NCBI RefSeq assembly: GCF_024793895.1
Contig: NZ_JANUSB010000015.1
Span: 930,001 to 994,000, forward strand
Length of the DNA stretch: 64,000 nucleotides
DNA from: Serratia sp. AKBS12
GTDB taxonomy: Bacteria > Pseudomonadota > Gammaproteobacteria > Enterobacterales > Enterobacteriaceae
Reading direction: 5' to 3'
Numbering within the stretch: position 1 is the stretch's first letter; every line of letters starts with the position of its first letter. The notes under the pieces are model-generated. The model searched no databases and was not told the origin of the DNA. It saw nothing but the letters and a program-made list of their open reading frames with translations. Positions 24,023 through 34,562 of this stretch are shown piece by piece. The position numbers and the translations under genes were made by a program.

Positions 24023-24466
24023 GTGAAACAATTGCCGCTGGCATTATTTGATAAATTAAGCTTTCGCCATGATAACCATAAGAATTCAGGCTGGCGGGAA
24101 ATAATATTGCGAGATCTTGAGTTTTTACTTAATGATGCATCACGTAGTGCTGATTTGAAATTATCGCCGTTTAAATATTGTGCGGCGTCGGTAATTAATT
24201 ACGGTTTACCATCGCTGAGTAAACGTATTCCTATCAATACAGATCCAATTTTATTGGCTAGACATATACAGAGAATTATTTCTGTTTTTGAGCCTCGTCT
24301 GGAACCCGACAGTATCAAGGTGATTCCATTGGTGGATGTTGAACAACCTTATGTACTAGCCATTCTTTTTGACATTTATGGCGTTTGTTTATTTTCCGGA
24401 GAACCGGAACCCGTCAATTTGCGTATCGCCCTAGATTATTCTTGTGGGGCAGTGCGCGTATTTTGA
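24023..24466 (+). CDS. tssE: T6SS baseplate protein TssE (gp25-like), GTG start
   Basis: 147 aa. GAGG precedes a GTG at 24023. The protein has the gp25-like core: REIILRDLEFLLNDASR, FKYCAASVINYGLPSLSKR and a final ALDYSCGAVRVF. It is the baseplate wedge component that nucleates the sheath. Its AT-rich codon use differs a little from tssC and tssF. Confidence 0.9.
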   Translation: MKQLPLALFDKLSFRHDNHKNSGWREIILRDLEFLLNDASRSADLKLSPFKYCAASVINYGLPSLSKRIPINTDPILLARHIQRIISVFEPRLEPDSIKVIPLVDVEQPYVLAILFDIYGVCLFSGEPEPVNLRIALDYSCGAVRVF

Positions 24467-24488
24467 GACTTAAAAGGTGGGACCCGCG

Positions 24489-26330
24489 ATGCTGAGTGAA
24501 CGTTTCCTGGGATTATACAATGAGGAGTTGCGTTATCTGCGCGAATCCGGCCAGCAGTTTGCCGAGCGCCACCCGCAGGTCGCTCAGCACCTTGGCATGC
24601 ACACGGAGGGTATTCAGGATCCTTTTGTGGAGCGTTTGCTGGAAGGTACGGCATTTCTCAGCGCGCGTGTCCATGAGCGAATAGATAATGAATACCCGGA
24701 GTTCGCCTTGCAGATGCTCTCCCGGCTGGCACCACTTTGGTACACCCCCATGCCATCGATCGCCACCGTGGTATTTGAACCGGACTTTACCTCCCCGCTT
24801 TGGCAAGCGCCGGTTGCGTTGCCCAAAGGCAGCCGGATTTCATTGTCCGATGCATCGTTGAAAAATAAAGCGGCCACCTTTATTACCGGTCGGGAGCTAC
24901 ATATGGAACCGATCGACATTTGTACCGCTGAGTGCAGTGGCAGCATAGCGGCTGATTTACCGGCGTCGGTTGCTGCTTGTTTGCACGGTACGCAGTCCTG
25001 TATACGTCTGCGTCTGACGACTCGGGGAATTAAACCATTGTCGGCGGTCAACTTTAATCCCTTACACCTCACCTTTGCCGGCGATGCCGGGCGTGCCAAT
25101 CAACTGCTGCTGATGCTGTTGAACCACTGCCGGCGGGTGGTGTTGTGGGCTAGGCAGCAGCCGGTGCCGCTGGTAAGGAGCCTTGGGAGCGAAAGCTTGC
25201 GTCTGAGTGGCGTCGCGGAAGATGAAGCATTACTGCCAAGCTGCATTGGTGAACTGCCGGGCAGCAGACTGATGCGCGAGTATTTCGCTGCGCCGTCGCG
25301 TTTTTATGCTGTGGAACTGCATGGATTGAATGATTTTCTCGCTCATTGTGGCGAACTGCATGAGTTCGAGATCATTTTTGCCCTGGACTCCGTACCGTCG
25401 CAGCTGATCGGACGGGTTACTGCACAGGACTTCTGCCTATTTGCCACGCCGGTGGTGAATCTGTTCCCCCGGCGCTGCGATCCGCAGGCTCTGAATGCCG
25501 ATCGCACCGAACATCAGGTAGTGGTCGATCGCCTGAATCCAACGCTGTACGAAATTCACCATTTGCAGACGGTACAGGGAATGTTGCGCGACGGCGGCAA
25601 CGTACGGTTTTCGATGTTGCCGGAGGAAGCGCAGTTTGATCGCAAACAGCCCCAGGCGGGGTATGCGCTCCGTCGCCAGGCGTTGGCCGGCGGCCGCAAC
25701 CGGCAGCGCTCGGTTTTTGGCGACGATGCGCTGTTTATTACGCTCTCTCCAGGCGCCAGCGGGATTGCGCTGGATGATGTTATCGCGCTGTCGGTGGTCG
25801 CGATGGTTAGCGACGGCCAGCTGCGGCCTGAACATTTGCAGCAACCTACATTGCAGACAGGGATCGCACTGCCTATGCGACAAACGACGTTGTTGCGTAT
25901 GCCGTCGTCGCCGCGGCCAGTACCAGACATGCGTCAGGCCTGGCAGGCGGTGCAACTGATGGCGGTCAACCCGTTGCGTTATGCCAAACCAGACGTCAAC
26001 GACTGTGCTGCGCTCTTGCGGCAATGGTTGTCATTGTTTTCCTGGCAGGAAGATGCCAGCCAACGCAAACGCATCGCCAGCTTGGCTGAGGCAACGTTTT
26101 CGCACAGTTTCGAACAACATCAGGGGCCGGGGCCGATCGCCTGGAATCGCGGTATGAAAGCCTGCCTGAATATTCATGCCGATCATCATGCCGACCAGGG
26201 AGGCTTTCTGTTTGGCCTGCTGCTGCATTATGCCCTGTCGGAATACTGTCAACTGAATCAAACGCTGCGCACGACTCTGCATATGGATACGCAACCCGTA
26301 GCGGAATGGGGGCCGGTCGATGGTCTATAG
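24489..26330 (+). CDS. tssF: T6SS baseplate protein TssF
   Basis: Predicted 613 aa. I start at the ATG at 24489 (AGGTGG 8 bases upstream) rather than a GTG at 24477. The start MLSERFLGLYNEELRYLRESGQQFAERHPQ and the FYAVELHGLNDFLAHCGE segment are typical of TssF/ImpG. It assembles with TssG, TssE and TssK into the baseplate wedge. It overlaps tssG by 11 bp. Confidence 0.95.
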   Translation: MLSERFLGLYNEELRYLRESGQQFAERHPQVAQHLGMHTEGIQDPFVERLLEGTAFLSARVHERIDNEYPEFALQMLSRLAPLWYTPMPSIATVVFEPDFTSPLWQAPVALPKGSRISLSDASLKNKAATFITGRELHMEPIDICTAECSGSIAADLPASVAACLHGTQSCIRLRLTTRGIKPLSAVNFNPLHLTFAGDAGRANQLLLMLLNHCRRVVLWARQQPVPLVRSLGSESLRLSGVAEDEALLPSCIGELPGSRLMREYFAAPSRFYAVELHGLNDFLAHCGELHEFEIIFALDSVPSQLIGRVTAQDFCLFATPVVNLFPRRCDPQALNADRTEHQVVVDRLNPTLYEIHHLQTVQGMLRDGGNVRFSMLPEEAQFDRKQPQAGYALRRQALAGGRNRQRSVFGDDALFITLSPGASGIALDDVIALSVVAMVSDGQLRPEHLQQPTLQTGIALPMRQTTLLRMPSSPRPVPDMRQAWQAVQLMAVNPLRYAKPDVNDCAALLRQWLSLFSWQEDASQRKRIASLAEATFSHSFEQHQGPGPIAWNRGMKACLNIHADHHADQGGFLFGLLLHYALSEYCQLNQTLRTTLHMDTQPVAEWGPVDGL

Positions 26331-27342
26331 CAGTAAGCCTCGTGGAGAAGGGCAGATTTATCGCTATCCGCTGATGCCTGACCCGGCGCCCGCGTTTCCA
26401 GGGTTGTCTAATCGGCTGGATTTTTTTGAACTGCTGCGGCGACTGGAGCGGGACGGCGGTTTATGTGCTCGTGTGGGTAGTGTAGGTGAACGGGCTGAGA
26501 TCGACTTGCGGGTGATCCAACCGGCGGATCTCTCCTTTGCCCCGCGTGAGGTGGTTAGCGTGGAGCAGGAGCGGCCTGATGGGCGGCAACCAAGGCTGGT
26601 GGTGACCTGTCGTCATTTTGGCATGTTCGCTCCCTATGGTCCGTTGCCGATCCATATGACAGAACATGCGCGTCAGGAAAATCTGAGTTTGCGCAACCGG
26701 GCCTTTGAGGAATTTACTTCGCTGTTCAGCCAACGGCTGGCGATATGGCATTACCGCGCCTGGGCACAAATGAACGTTGCTCTGGGTCATGACAGGCCGC
26801 AGAACAATGCCTTTTTGCAGCGTGTCAGCCAAATTAGCGGCACGCATCAGGCCGTGGCAGCCAATGAACATGTTCAGCGTTTAAGGACGTGTTTTGCTGG
26901 TGCCTATTTGCCGGGGCGTATGGGATTGCAGTCGCTCAGGCGTTTGCTGACGGATTATTTTCGCCTGCCCGTCAGCATTATCCCGCGTTTTGCGCGTTGG
27001 ATCGATGACGGTGAAGGCGGCATCCGGCAGAAAATGGGGATATTGGGTCGTACTCGAGTCGGACGGCGATTCTTTGACGCCCAGCACACGGCCAGGATAA
27101 CTCTTGGCCCCTTGCCAGCTCCATATTATCAGGCATATCAGCCGGGCGGTGAGCGTCTGGCGGCATTGCTGGCAATCTGCCGCGACTATGTCGGGCAGCA
27201 GATATTGTTCGATGTCGCTTTGGACATCATTACTCAGCCTGAAATGTCCGGACGGCTGGGGCAGGCGCGTCTTAGCAAAGACGGTTGGTTGAAGGCCGGC
27301 CATGGGCTTTACACACAAGAAGTATTTCAGCAGACAATTTAA
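26320..27342 (+). CDS. tssG: T6SS baseplate protein TssG
   Basis: 340 aa. The family core FFELLRRLER, FGMFAPYGPLPIHMTEHARQ, FNDLFSQRL-like FTSLFSQRLAIWHYRAWAQ and LRRLLTDYFRLPVSI are present. It binds TssF in the wedge. The coding region begins inside the end of tssF and finishes 16 bp before the likely tssH start. Confidence 0.94.
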   Translation: MVYSSKPRGEGQIYRYPLMPDPAPAFPGLSNRLDFFELLRRLERDGGLCARVGSVGERAEIDLRVIQPADLSFAPREVVSVEQERPDGRQPRLVVTCRHFGMFAPYGPLPIHMTEHARQENLSLRNRAFEEFTSLFSQRLAIWHYRAWAQMNVALGHDRPQNNAFLQRVSQISGTHQAVAANEHVQRLRTCFAGAYLPGRMGLQSLRRLLTDYFRLPVSIIPRFARWIDDGEGGIRQKMGILGRTRVGRRFFDAQHTARITLGPLPAPYYQAYQPGGERLAALLAICRDYVGQQILFDVALDIITQPEMSGRLGQARLSKDGWLKAGHGLYTQEVFQQTI

Positions 27343-27358
27343 ACACAGGGGATTTTTT

Positions 27359-29932
27359 GTGTATCAACGTGAGCGGTTATTCTCCCGATTAGGGCACTTC
27401 GCCTACCAGTCCGTCGTTCAGGCGACAAAAACTTGCCGGACATTCCGGCACGAATATGTGGAGCTGGAACACTGGCTCAAAGTGGTGCTTGAGCAACCCA
27501 ATGGCGACGTGCCGGCACTGCTCTCTCACTATGGTATCAACGTGGTCAGACTCGACGAACAGTTGACGCATCTGCTCAGCCATATGCCGACCCGCAACGC
27601 TGCGGCGCAGGATTTATCCGCCCGCCTGGAGCAGGCTGTCGAACGTGGTTTGTTGATGAGCCAGGTAATGGATGACAGTGGTTCGGTCAGAACGGTGCAT
27701 ATCCTGTTGGGCATCCTACAGGACAGTGGTATGCAACGCTGGCTGTACCGTTTGAGCGATGAATTCAGGAAACTGCCGATCCCGCAGATTATGGAGGAAT
27801 TCGCCGATTTGCTGGTGAACTCCATTGAACACGAAGAAATCAGTCTGGCGCAGGAGGTGCAGGTAAAGCCCAGCATGCAGGAAAACCAGGCTGCATTGGA
27901 CAAGTGGTGCAGCGATCTGACCCGGCAGGCACAGGACGGGAAAATAGATCCGGTGATCGCTCGCGACAGCGAGTTGCGGCAAGTAGTAGATATTCTGTTA
28001 CGACGTCGGCAAAACAACCCAATTCTGGTGGGTGAAGCCGGGGTGGGGAAAACGGCGGTGGTTGAGGCGCTGGCCTGCAAAATTGCCGCCGGTGATGTAC
28101 CACCGCTGCTGAAAGGCGCACGGTTACTGTCATTGGATCTGGGTCGTATGCAAGCGGGGGCCAGTATGCGCGGCGAGTTCGAATCACGACTCAAGGCACT
28201 GATAGATGCCATTGCCCAGTCGGATACGCCGGTTATCCTGTTCTGCGACGAGGCGCATACCTTGGTGGGGGCGGGTGGTCAGGCAGGAACCGGCGACGCA
28301 GTGAACCTGTTGAAACCCATGCTGGCCCGTGGATCGCTGCGGATGATCGCTGCCACTACCTGGTCTGAATACAAACAGTTTATCGAGCCTGATGCCGCGC
28401 TGACGCGTCGATTTCAGCGGGTGTTAGTTGGTGAACCGGATGAAGAGGCCGCGGTGAATATGCTGAGGGCCATCGCACCTTTCTTCTCGCGTCATCATGG
28501 TGTGACGATTCGTGATGCAGCTATCCGTGCCGCAGTGCGCCTGTCGTTGCGTAATTTGCCGTCGCGCCAGCTGCCGGATAAGGCTATCAGTCTGTTGGAT
28601 ACTGCCTGTGCTCGCGTTTCCCTTAGCCAGCATATGACTCCGCAACGCATTGAATTACTGGGGGCGTCACTGAATGCTCAGGAGACGGAGATCGCGGCGC
28701 TTAATGCGGAGATCCCGCTGGGCGGCAACGTCCAGGAGCGATTGGGGTGGCTGCGGCAGAATGTGCAGCATGCGCGTGGAGAACTGGAACAGCTTGGGGC
28801 GCGTCGCGAGCAAGAGCAGCTGTTGGTAAGCCGGCTACAGGAAGCCGGGCGCCAGGAAAATGGTCAGGTACAGCCGGCCCTGACCGACTTGGCTGCGTTG
28901 CAGGATGGCGAGCCGCTGATTCATCCCTGGGTGGATGAACAGGTGGTGGCGGAGGTTCTGTCCGACTGGACCGGCATTCCTTCCGGACGCATGATCCAGG
29001 ACGATTTGGACAATGCCTTACAGTTGGAACAGCGTCTGGGGGCCAGGGTATTTGGCCAGAAGGCTGCGGTTAATGAGATAGCTCAGGCGGTGCGCATCAG
29101 CCGCGCCGGCATTCAGCATCCTGAGCGACCGCTGGGCGTATTCCTGTTGGCTGGGCCAACCGGCACCGGTAAAACGGAAACTGCCGCTGCATTGGCGGAG
29201 GCCATGTACTCCGGCGCGCATAATTTGATCACATTTAATATGAGCGAATTTCAGGAGGCGCATACTGTCTCGACTTTGAAAGGCGCGCCGCCGGGGTATG
29301 TTGGCTATGGCAAAGGAGGCAAACTGACAGAGGCGGTACGTCGCAAACCGTATTCCGTGATTTTGCTCGATGAGTTCGACAAGGCGCACCCGGACGTGTA
29401 TGACCTGTTTTATCAAGTGTTTGACAAAGGCTGGATGGAGGACGGAGAGGGGCGGATTATCAGTTTCCGTCACTGCTTCATCCTGCTGACCTGCAATCAG
29501 GGCGCCAATGAGATCGAGAAGGCATTGAGCCTAGAACCGGAGATGTCGCTGGCAGCGTTGCGTCCGCTGGTGCATGGCGCATTGCAGCGCAAGTTCGCAC
29601 CGGCGCTGCTGGCCAGGATGAACGTGATCCCCTACTGGCCGCTGGGAGAAACGGCGTTGGAACAGATTGCCTGTAAACACCTTGCCGCCTTGCAACGGCG
29701 ATTGAAGGAGGATGTCGGGGTAGATTTTGTTTTCGAAATGGAAGTGGGGCAATGGGTAGCGAGTCGTGTTTGCGATCATCCGCATCGTGGCCGTGCGGTA
29801 GAAGATCTGCTGCGGCAAACGGTGCTGCCGGCGATTGGCAACGAGCTGTTGCGGCGAAAGAAAAAGGAACAGGAAACCAAAAGTATTCACCTGATTATTG
29901 AAGGCGAAGAGTTAAGCATGGCTTTCGCCTGA
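27359..29932 (+). CDS. tssH: T6SS sheath-recycling ATPase TssH (ClpV), GTG start
   Basis: Predicted 857 aa. The frame is open back to 27302, but a GTG at 27359 with AGGGGA just upstream lies after the tssG stop and gives a normal ClpV N-terminus. It has an N-terminal Clp repeat domain, two AAA+ modules with Walker A GEAGVGKTA and GPTGTGKTE, Walker B in both (FCDEAHTL, ILLDEFDKAHPD), a middle coiled coil and a C-terminal ClpB_D2-small domain. It disassembles contracted TssBC sheaths. Confidence 0.95.
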   Translation: MYQRERLFSRLGHFAYQSVVQATKTCRTFRHEYVELEHWLKVVLEQPNGDVPALLSHYGINVVRLDEQLTHLLSHMPTRNAAAQDLSARLEQAVERGLLMSQVMDDSGSVRTVHILLGILQDSGMQRWLYRLSDEFRKLPIPQIMEEFADLLVNSIEHEEISLAQEVQVKPSMQENQAALDKWCSDLTRQAQDGKIDPVIARDSELRQVVDILLRRRQNNPILVGEAGVGKTAVVEALACKIAAGDVPPLLKGARLLSLDLGRMQAGASMRGEFESRLKALIDAIAQSDTPVILFCDEAHTLVGAGGQAGTGDAVNLLKPMLARGSLRMIAATTWSEYKQFIEPDAALTRRFQRVLVGEPDEEAAVNMLRAIAPFFSRHHGVTIRDAAIRAAVRLSLRNLPSRQLPDKAISLLDTACARVSLSQHMTPQRIELLGASLNAQETEIAALNAEIPLGGNVQERLGWLRQNVQHARGELEQLGARREQEQLLVSRLQEAGRQENGQVQPALTDLAALQDGEPLIHPWVDEQVVAEVLSDWTGIPSGRMIQDDLDNALQLEQRLGARVFGQKAAVNEIAQAVRISRAGIQHPERPLGVFLLAGPTGTGKTETAAALAEAMYSGAHNLITFNMSEFQEAHTVSTLKGAPPGYVGYGKGGKLTEAVRRKPYSVILLDEFDKAHPDVYDLFYQVFDKGWMEDGEGRIISFRHCFILLTCNQGANEIEKALSLEPEMSLAALRPLVHGALQRKFAPALLARMNVIPYWPLGETALEQIACKHLAALQRRLKEDVGVDFVFEMEVGQWVASRVCDHPHRGRAVEDLLRQTVLPAIGNELLRRKKKEQETKSIHLIIEGEELSMAFA

Positions 29933-30027
29933 TGGCTTTCACATTAGTTCTGATCATTGTCCTTGTTGGGAAATTTAACTCCCGGCGCAGGGAACACATT
30001 TATTCCTTTTGATAAAGCGAGGTTGCT

Positions 30028-32319
30028 ATGTCCTTTCTGGCAGAAACAGACAGGATTTTTTCTCTGGCGATAGACAATGCCCGGCTATTATCGCCGGGGA
30101 TACAAGCTCATCCCATCAGCTTTAAGACTGAGGAGTGCCTTTCCCACAGTCAGAAGTTTCTGTTGGAATTTGAGTCGCCTCATCCAGATGTGGATTTGGA
30201 TAGTCTATTGGGAGAAGAGGTAAAAATCTGGGTGCGTTACCGCAGCGGCGTGTTGCCATTTTCTGCGTTGCATGAGGAGATGGCGCCGGCGGAATATTAT
30301 CGACGTCATTATTATGCCTATGTCACTGCCGGGTACGACGTCAGACAGCATGGAGAAAAATATGTTTACCAGTTGGAGATGAGTACCTGGCTGTGGTTTC
30401 TGGGCCAAAATCGCAACAGCCGAATTTTTCAGGAAAAGAATATTCTTACGGTGATTGAGGAAACTTTTTCTCGCTATAAACAAATTGCCGACTACGTACT
30501 GGAAATAGAAGAAGATTATCCTGAACGGGAATATTGCGTGCAGTTCGGTGAGACCGATCTCGACTTTATTAACCGTTTGCTGGAGGAGGAAGGCGTCTGG
30601 TATTACTTCCGCCATCAGGAAGATAAGCATGTCATGGTCATCACCGACCGCCAGGCGTTCAGCGATATGCCGGATGGTTACGAGCTGCTGTCCTATCAGC
30701 CTAGTGGCTCTCAGGGGCATGTCTTTGAAGAAGGCATCCAGGAAATACAGCGTTCGCGCAAAGTACGGCCCAATGAGGTCATTCTGCGCGATTATGACTA
30801 CCTGCGGCCGAGTTACGATCTACAGGTCGATCAGGAAGCGACTGGCGCCGGGCTGCCGAATGTCCAGCTGGAATGGTATGACTATGCTGCCGGTTATCAT
30901 AATACCGAACGCGGCGAGAAACTGGCTCGGTTGCGGTTGCAAATGATGCAAAGCGAACGTCAGATGCTGACGGGGCAAAGTAACGCCATTGGGTTGGTGC
31001 CTGGCTATGCGTTCACATTGTATGGACATCCTGGCGCGGCCAGAAACCGGCGTTTCAAAGTGTTGGCGGCGCATTACACCTACACCCAGGGAGAGGGGGA
31101 CAGCGCCAACGATGAATCGGCATCCGGCAACGTCAGTTGCAGTTTCACCGCATTGAATGACGATGTGCCGAACCGACCGCTGATGCGCACGCCACGTCCA
31201 GAGGTGTCTGGTCTGCAAAGCGCCACCGTAGTTGGCGCTCCTGGTTCTGAGGTGTATACCGATCAGCATGCGCGCATTCGCGTACATTTTCACTGGGATC
31301 GCTATAAGAGCACCGAGGAAGACAGTTCTTGCTGGGTACGAGTGGTGCAGGCATGGGCTGGCAAAGGTTGGGGGGTCATCGCCATGCCGCGTGTCGGTCA
31401 GGAGGTGCTGATCACCTATGTGGATGGCGACCTGGATCGGCCTATGGTGACCGGGATCGTCTATAACGGCGAAAATCCGCCACCTTACGATTTGCCGCGT
31501 CAGATTGGCCACACAGGCATCAGATCACGTTCGCTTAAGCATGGTTTGCCACAAAACAACAGCGAAATCACGCTGGTTGACGATCGCGGACGAGAGCAGA
31601 TCATTGTCCATGCCGAACGCGACATGAACCAGAGCGTAGAGCAGGATCTGTCGATCCTGGTGGAACGTGACTGCACCGAAGAGGTAAAAAGGATTTATGA
31701 CTGTACTTATAACATCCATATTTATTATACCAACCTGCGTTATAGCATTACCGGGTTGGCGGTGCAGCTGACCAATATCAAGAAGGAGATGACCGGGCTG
31801 CACGTTGGCATGACCAGTGTGGATTTTTTGTTTACCGGCATGAAAACTTCATTTACCGGGCTGGCGACTTCTGTCACCACGGTGGGCACGCATTTCACCG
31901 GGATGCAGACTAATTTCACCGGTTTGAGAACCTCGATGACTGCTATCGACAGCGAAGTGATCGCGACGAAAAATAAAGTGGCGATGATGGAAAACGATCT
32001 GCTTGCCAATAAAAACAGCTTCGTTGCCCTGAACAACGAATTCGTCGGTTCAGATAACATTGCCATCGTTAAACGCAACTGTTTGATTGGTGCCAATAAT
32101 AGAATTACTGGCGTTAATACCGAACTGTACGGCATTAATACTATCCGCACAGGTAATTTCCTTAATCTCAGTGGGGCGGAGGTCAGTATTGTTGGTGTGC
32201 GCAATGAGAATTACGAGATTCACAACGGTAATATTTGCACCCGCATTGAAAATGTCGGCAAAGTAATAAGAAACTCGGGCTGCGAAGTAATTAACACCGG
32301 GCTTATGCTGATAAATTAA
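30028..32319 (+). CDS. vgrG: T6SS spike protein VgrG (TssI) with repetitive C-terminal extension
   Basis: 763 aa. The gp27-like part (about 1-360) is followed by a gp5/OB-type region (DQHARIRVHFHWDRYK, SSCWVRVVQAWAGKGWGVIAMPRVGQEVLITYVDGDLDRP) and a needle-like stalk. After about residue 575 comes about 190 residues of short repeats containing Thr-Gly every 7-14 residues (ITGL, FTGM, FTGL), changing to Asn-rich repeats. This looks like a beta-solenoid extension of the spike. It has no recognisable catalytic domain. It probably carries the PAAR-like protein encoded downstream. Confidence 0.94.
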   Translation: MSFLAETDRIFSLAIDNARLLSPGIQAHPISFKTEECLSHSQKFLLEFESPHPDVDLDSLLGEEVKIWVRYRSGVLPFSALHEEMAPAEYYRRHYYAYVTAGYDVRQHGEKYVYQLEMSTWLWFLGQNRNSRIFQEKNILTVIEETFSRYKQIADYVLEIEEDYPEREYCVQFGETDLDFINRLLEEEGVWYYFRHQEDKHVMVITDRQAFSDMPDGYELLSYQPSGSQGHVFEEGIQEIQRSRKVRPNEVILRDYDYLRPSYDLQVDQEATGAGLPNVQLEWYDYAAGYHNTERGEKLARLRLQMMQSERQMLTGQSNAIGLVPGYAFTLYGHPGAARNRRFKVLAAHYTYTQGEGDSANDESASGNVSCSFTALNDDVPNRPLMRTPRPEVSGLQSATVVGAPGSEVYTDQHARIRVHFHWDRYKSTEEDSSCWVRVVQAWAGKGWGVIAMPRVGQEVLITYVDGDLDRPMVTGIVYNGENPPPYDLPRQIGHTGIRSRSLKHGLPQNNSEITLVDDRGREQIIVHAERDMNQSVEQDLSILVERDCTEEVKRIYDCTYNIHIYYTNLRYSITGLAVQLTNIKKEMTGLHVGMTSVDFLFTGMKTSFTGLATSVTTVGTHFTGMQTNFTGLRTSMTAIDSEVIATKNKVAMMENDLLANKNSFVALNNEFVGSDNIAIVKRNCLIGANNRITGVNTELYGINTIRTGNFLNLSGAEVSIVGVRNENYEIHNGNICTRIENVGKVIRNSGCEVINTGLMLIN

Positions 32320-32327
32320 GGAAGATT

Positions 32328-34550
32328 ATGCAGATAATAAAGCCGCAGCAACTTGTTTTCCTAAACGGCAGGTATCAAATTGGCCGACAAAGCCATTTGG
32401 GCATCAGCGTTTTAGCCGGTTTCTATTTATCGGACCCGCAGCATTTCGCCAATGAGGCGGAGATCTGGGCTGGGTGGGAGCAAGCTCCACTGTCGTACCG
32501 AGTGCTGGATCTAGCGGAACCGAAACCGTTTGCCGAATATCTGCTGGCTGGCCATGCGGGGGTCGGAAAAGAGGTGACGGCGCTGGATGTCAGCGCTGTG
32601 GTAGGGAACCTGTCGCGGCGCTGGTACGTCCAGGGGGAGGCCAGCCAGACATCGTTACAGGTGCAGCCTTTTTTGCGCATGCCGATGGATCATCAACAGT
32701 GTTATGGCGGTGAAGGCTGCGCGGAAAATCCTCTGGGGCGGGGATATCAGGATGGGCGTTCGCCACAGGTGATGGTGGTGCATAACGACACGTTGCAGAG
32801 GAATTCGCCGCTGGCGTCACCTGGCCCGGTGCCACAGTATTTCCCGCTGCGCAAGGTCTGGCTGGATCGAGCGGCGTCGGATATGGTCGGCAAGGACTAT
32901 CTGGAAAATATTTTCCCCGGTTATCCGCAAGCGTTGGATAGGCGTTATTTTCAGTTGGCACCGCCTGAACAACGTTTGAACGAGGAGGCCTGGCCTGATG
33001 ATGTGGCCTTTGACCTGGCGGGATTCCGAGCTGAGGGACAGCGAATCCAGGGGGTGATGCCGCGGGTACGCGTCCGGGGGTTCTATAGCGAAAAGGCACA
33101 TTCCGATAACCTGATGCCATTGAACATGCAGCGGAAAACGCTGTGGTTGTTGCCGGATTGCGATCTTGGCCTGATGGTATTTACCGGACAGATTCCACTG
33201 GACTATCTGCTGCATGAACCGCTGGCATATCTGATGGTGGCTCTGGAACACCTGGACGCGCCACGTACAGAGGCGCATTTTCATGACGTGTTTGCCCGTC
33301 GAAAGTCGCAGAAGGCCAGCGAGTTCGAGGCGCTGTATGATCCGGACCTGATGCCGCAAGGAATGGGAATGAACGTGATTAGCGCCACTGAACATAACCC
33401 GACTTCGCTGCGTTATCGTCCCGGTGTCCGGGATGACCATGTCGCTTATTATCAACTTTTGCGCCAGAAGATTAACGAACATCAGCAGCGGACGACGGAG
33501 AAAAAGGCGGCGGAGCTGGAGCAAATTAACTGGGAGGCTTTTCCACAGGCTAATCATCGCCAACTGTATCTATTGCTACAGGAGCCGGATTCGATTCGGG
33601 CGGAGGGAGAAATATTTACCTGTCAATCGGTAAACGCGTTTCACCTCAGACAGGGGGAGTTCCGACAATGCCAGTTTATTGATTGCACCTTTTCTCAGGG
33701 GATGCTGGAAAACTGCCTGTTTGAATACTGTCAGTTTGAGAACTGCACTTTCACTACGGTCGTCTTCAAGACTTGCACACTGCGCAAAAGTCGATTTACC
33801 CATTGTCGCATTATCGAAGGCAAAATTGACGAGACTCGCTTGGAGCAGGTGAGTTTTGACTCGCTGCGGGCCGAAAATCTGATCAGCCTGGCAGCACAGT
33901 GGCAAGGCTGTCTGTTCGAGCGTTCACAGTTGAACGGTGCGACATTTACTGGCGGTACGCAGGAGGGCTGTTCATACAGTGATTGCGATCTGGGCCGTAT
34001 GACGCTGTGCCGTACGGCACTGAACGGCTGTATTTTCGAAAGATGCGACATGCAGCACGGCGTTATGGCAGAAAGTGAGTTCATCAAGGGGTCACTGCTT
34101 GGCAATGATTGCCGTGATATGGCCTGGCGGCAGTGTCGGTTTGAAAGCACGGCGATCATGCATGATTGTCGTTTTTGCGGTCTGGAAATCGACAACAGCC
34201 TGTTGCAGCAGGTCGGTTTTCGCCAGACTGATTTGCAGGGCTGTCTCTTCAAATACAGCACTTTCGTCGAGGCTAATTTTGAAGGTGCAAATCTTCGGCA
34301 AGGGAAATTTTTGTGCTGTGAGATGGCCGTTGGCTGTTTTAAAGACGCTGATTTGCAAAACAGCCTGTGGCAACAATCCGCTCTGCAACAGGCGACGTTT
34401 TACCATGCTGATATCCGCGATGCTACGTTTGACGCTTGTAATCTGGTGGCGGCGAATATGGCGATGGTGAGCCGCAATAGGGAATGCCATTTTAATCACT
34501 GTCTGCTGGATGAGGTAGTTTGGCACCCAAAGTACTGTGCAAGCAGCTGA
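32328..34550 (+). CDS. DUF2169 T6SS accessory protein fused to cysteine-rich pentapeptide repeats
   Basis: 740 aa. The first 300 or so residues match the DUF2169 family found beside vgrG and effector genes (LVFLNGRYQIGRQSHLGISVLAGF; LPDCDLGLMVFTGQIPL). From about 420 to the end come pentapeptide-like repeats of the A(D/N)LXX type, many with Cys at the first position (CQF, CTF, CLF). DUF2169 proteins are thought to act as adaptors for loading effectors on the spike. The fusion to a right-handed beta-helix is a recurring but poorly characterised architecture. AAGGAAG precedes the start. Confidence 0.8.
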   Translation: MQIIKPQQLVFLNGRYQIGRQSHLGISVLAGFYLSDPQHFANEAEIWAGWEQAPLSYRVLDLAEPKPFAEYLLAGHAGVGKEVTALDVSAVVGNLSRRWYVQGEASQTSLQVQPFLRMPMDHQQCYGGEGCAENPLGRGYQDGRSPQVMVVHNDTLQRNSPLASPGPVPQYFPLRKVWLDRAASDMVGKDYLENIFPGYPQALDRRYFQLAPPEQRLNEEAWPDDVAFDLAGFRAEGQRIQGVMPRVRVRGFYSEKAHSDNLMPLNMQRKTLWLLPDCDLGLMVFTGQIPLDYLLHEPLAYLMVALEHLDAPRTEAHFHDVFARRKSQKASEFEALYDPDLMPQGMGMNVISATEHNPTSLRYRPGVRDDHVAYYQLLRQKINEHQQRTTEKKAAELEQINWEAFPQANHRQLYLLLQEPDSIRAEGEIFTCQSVNAFHLRQGEFRQCQFIDCTFSQGMLENCLFEYCQFENCTFTTVVFKTCTLRKSRFTHCRIIEGKIDETRLEQVSFDSLRAENLISLAAQWQGCLFERSQLNGATFTGGTQEGCSYSDCDLGRMTLCRTALNGCIFERCDMQHGVMAESEFIKGSLLGNDCRDMAWRQCRFESTAIMHDCRFCGLEIDNSLLQQVGFRQTDLQGCLFKYSTFVEANFEGANLRQGKFLCCEMAVGCFKDADLQNSLWQQSALQQATFYHADIRDATFDACNLVAANMAMVSRNRECHFNHCLLDEVVWHPKYCASS

Positions 34551-34562
34551 AAAGGATGAACT

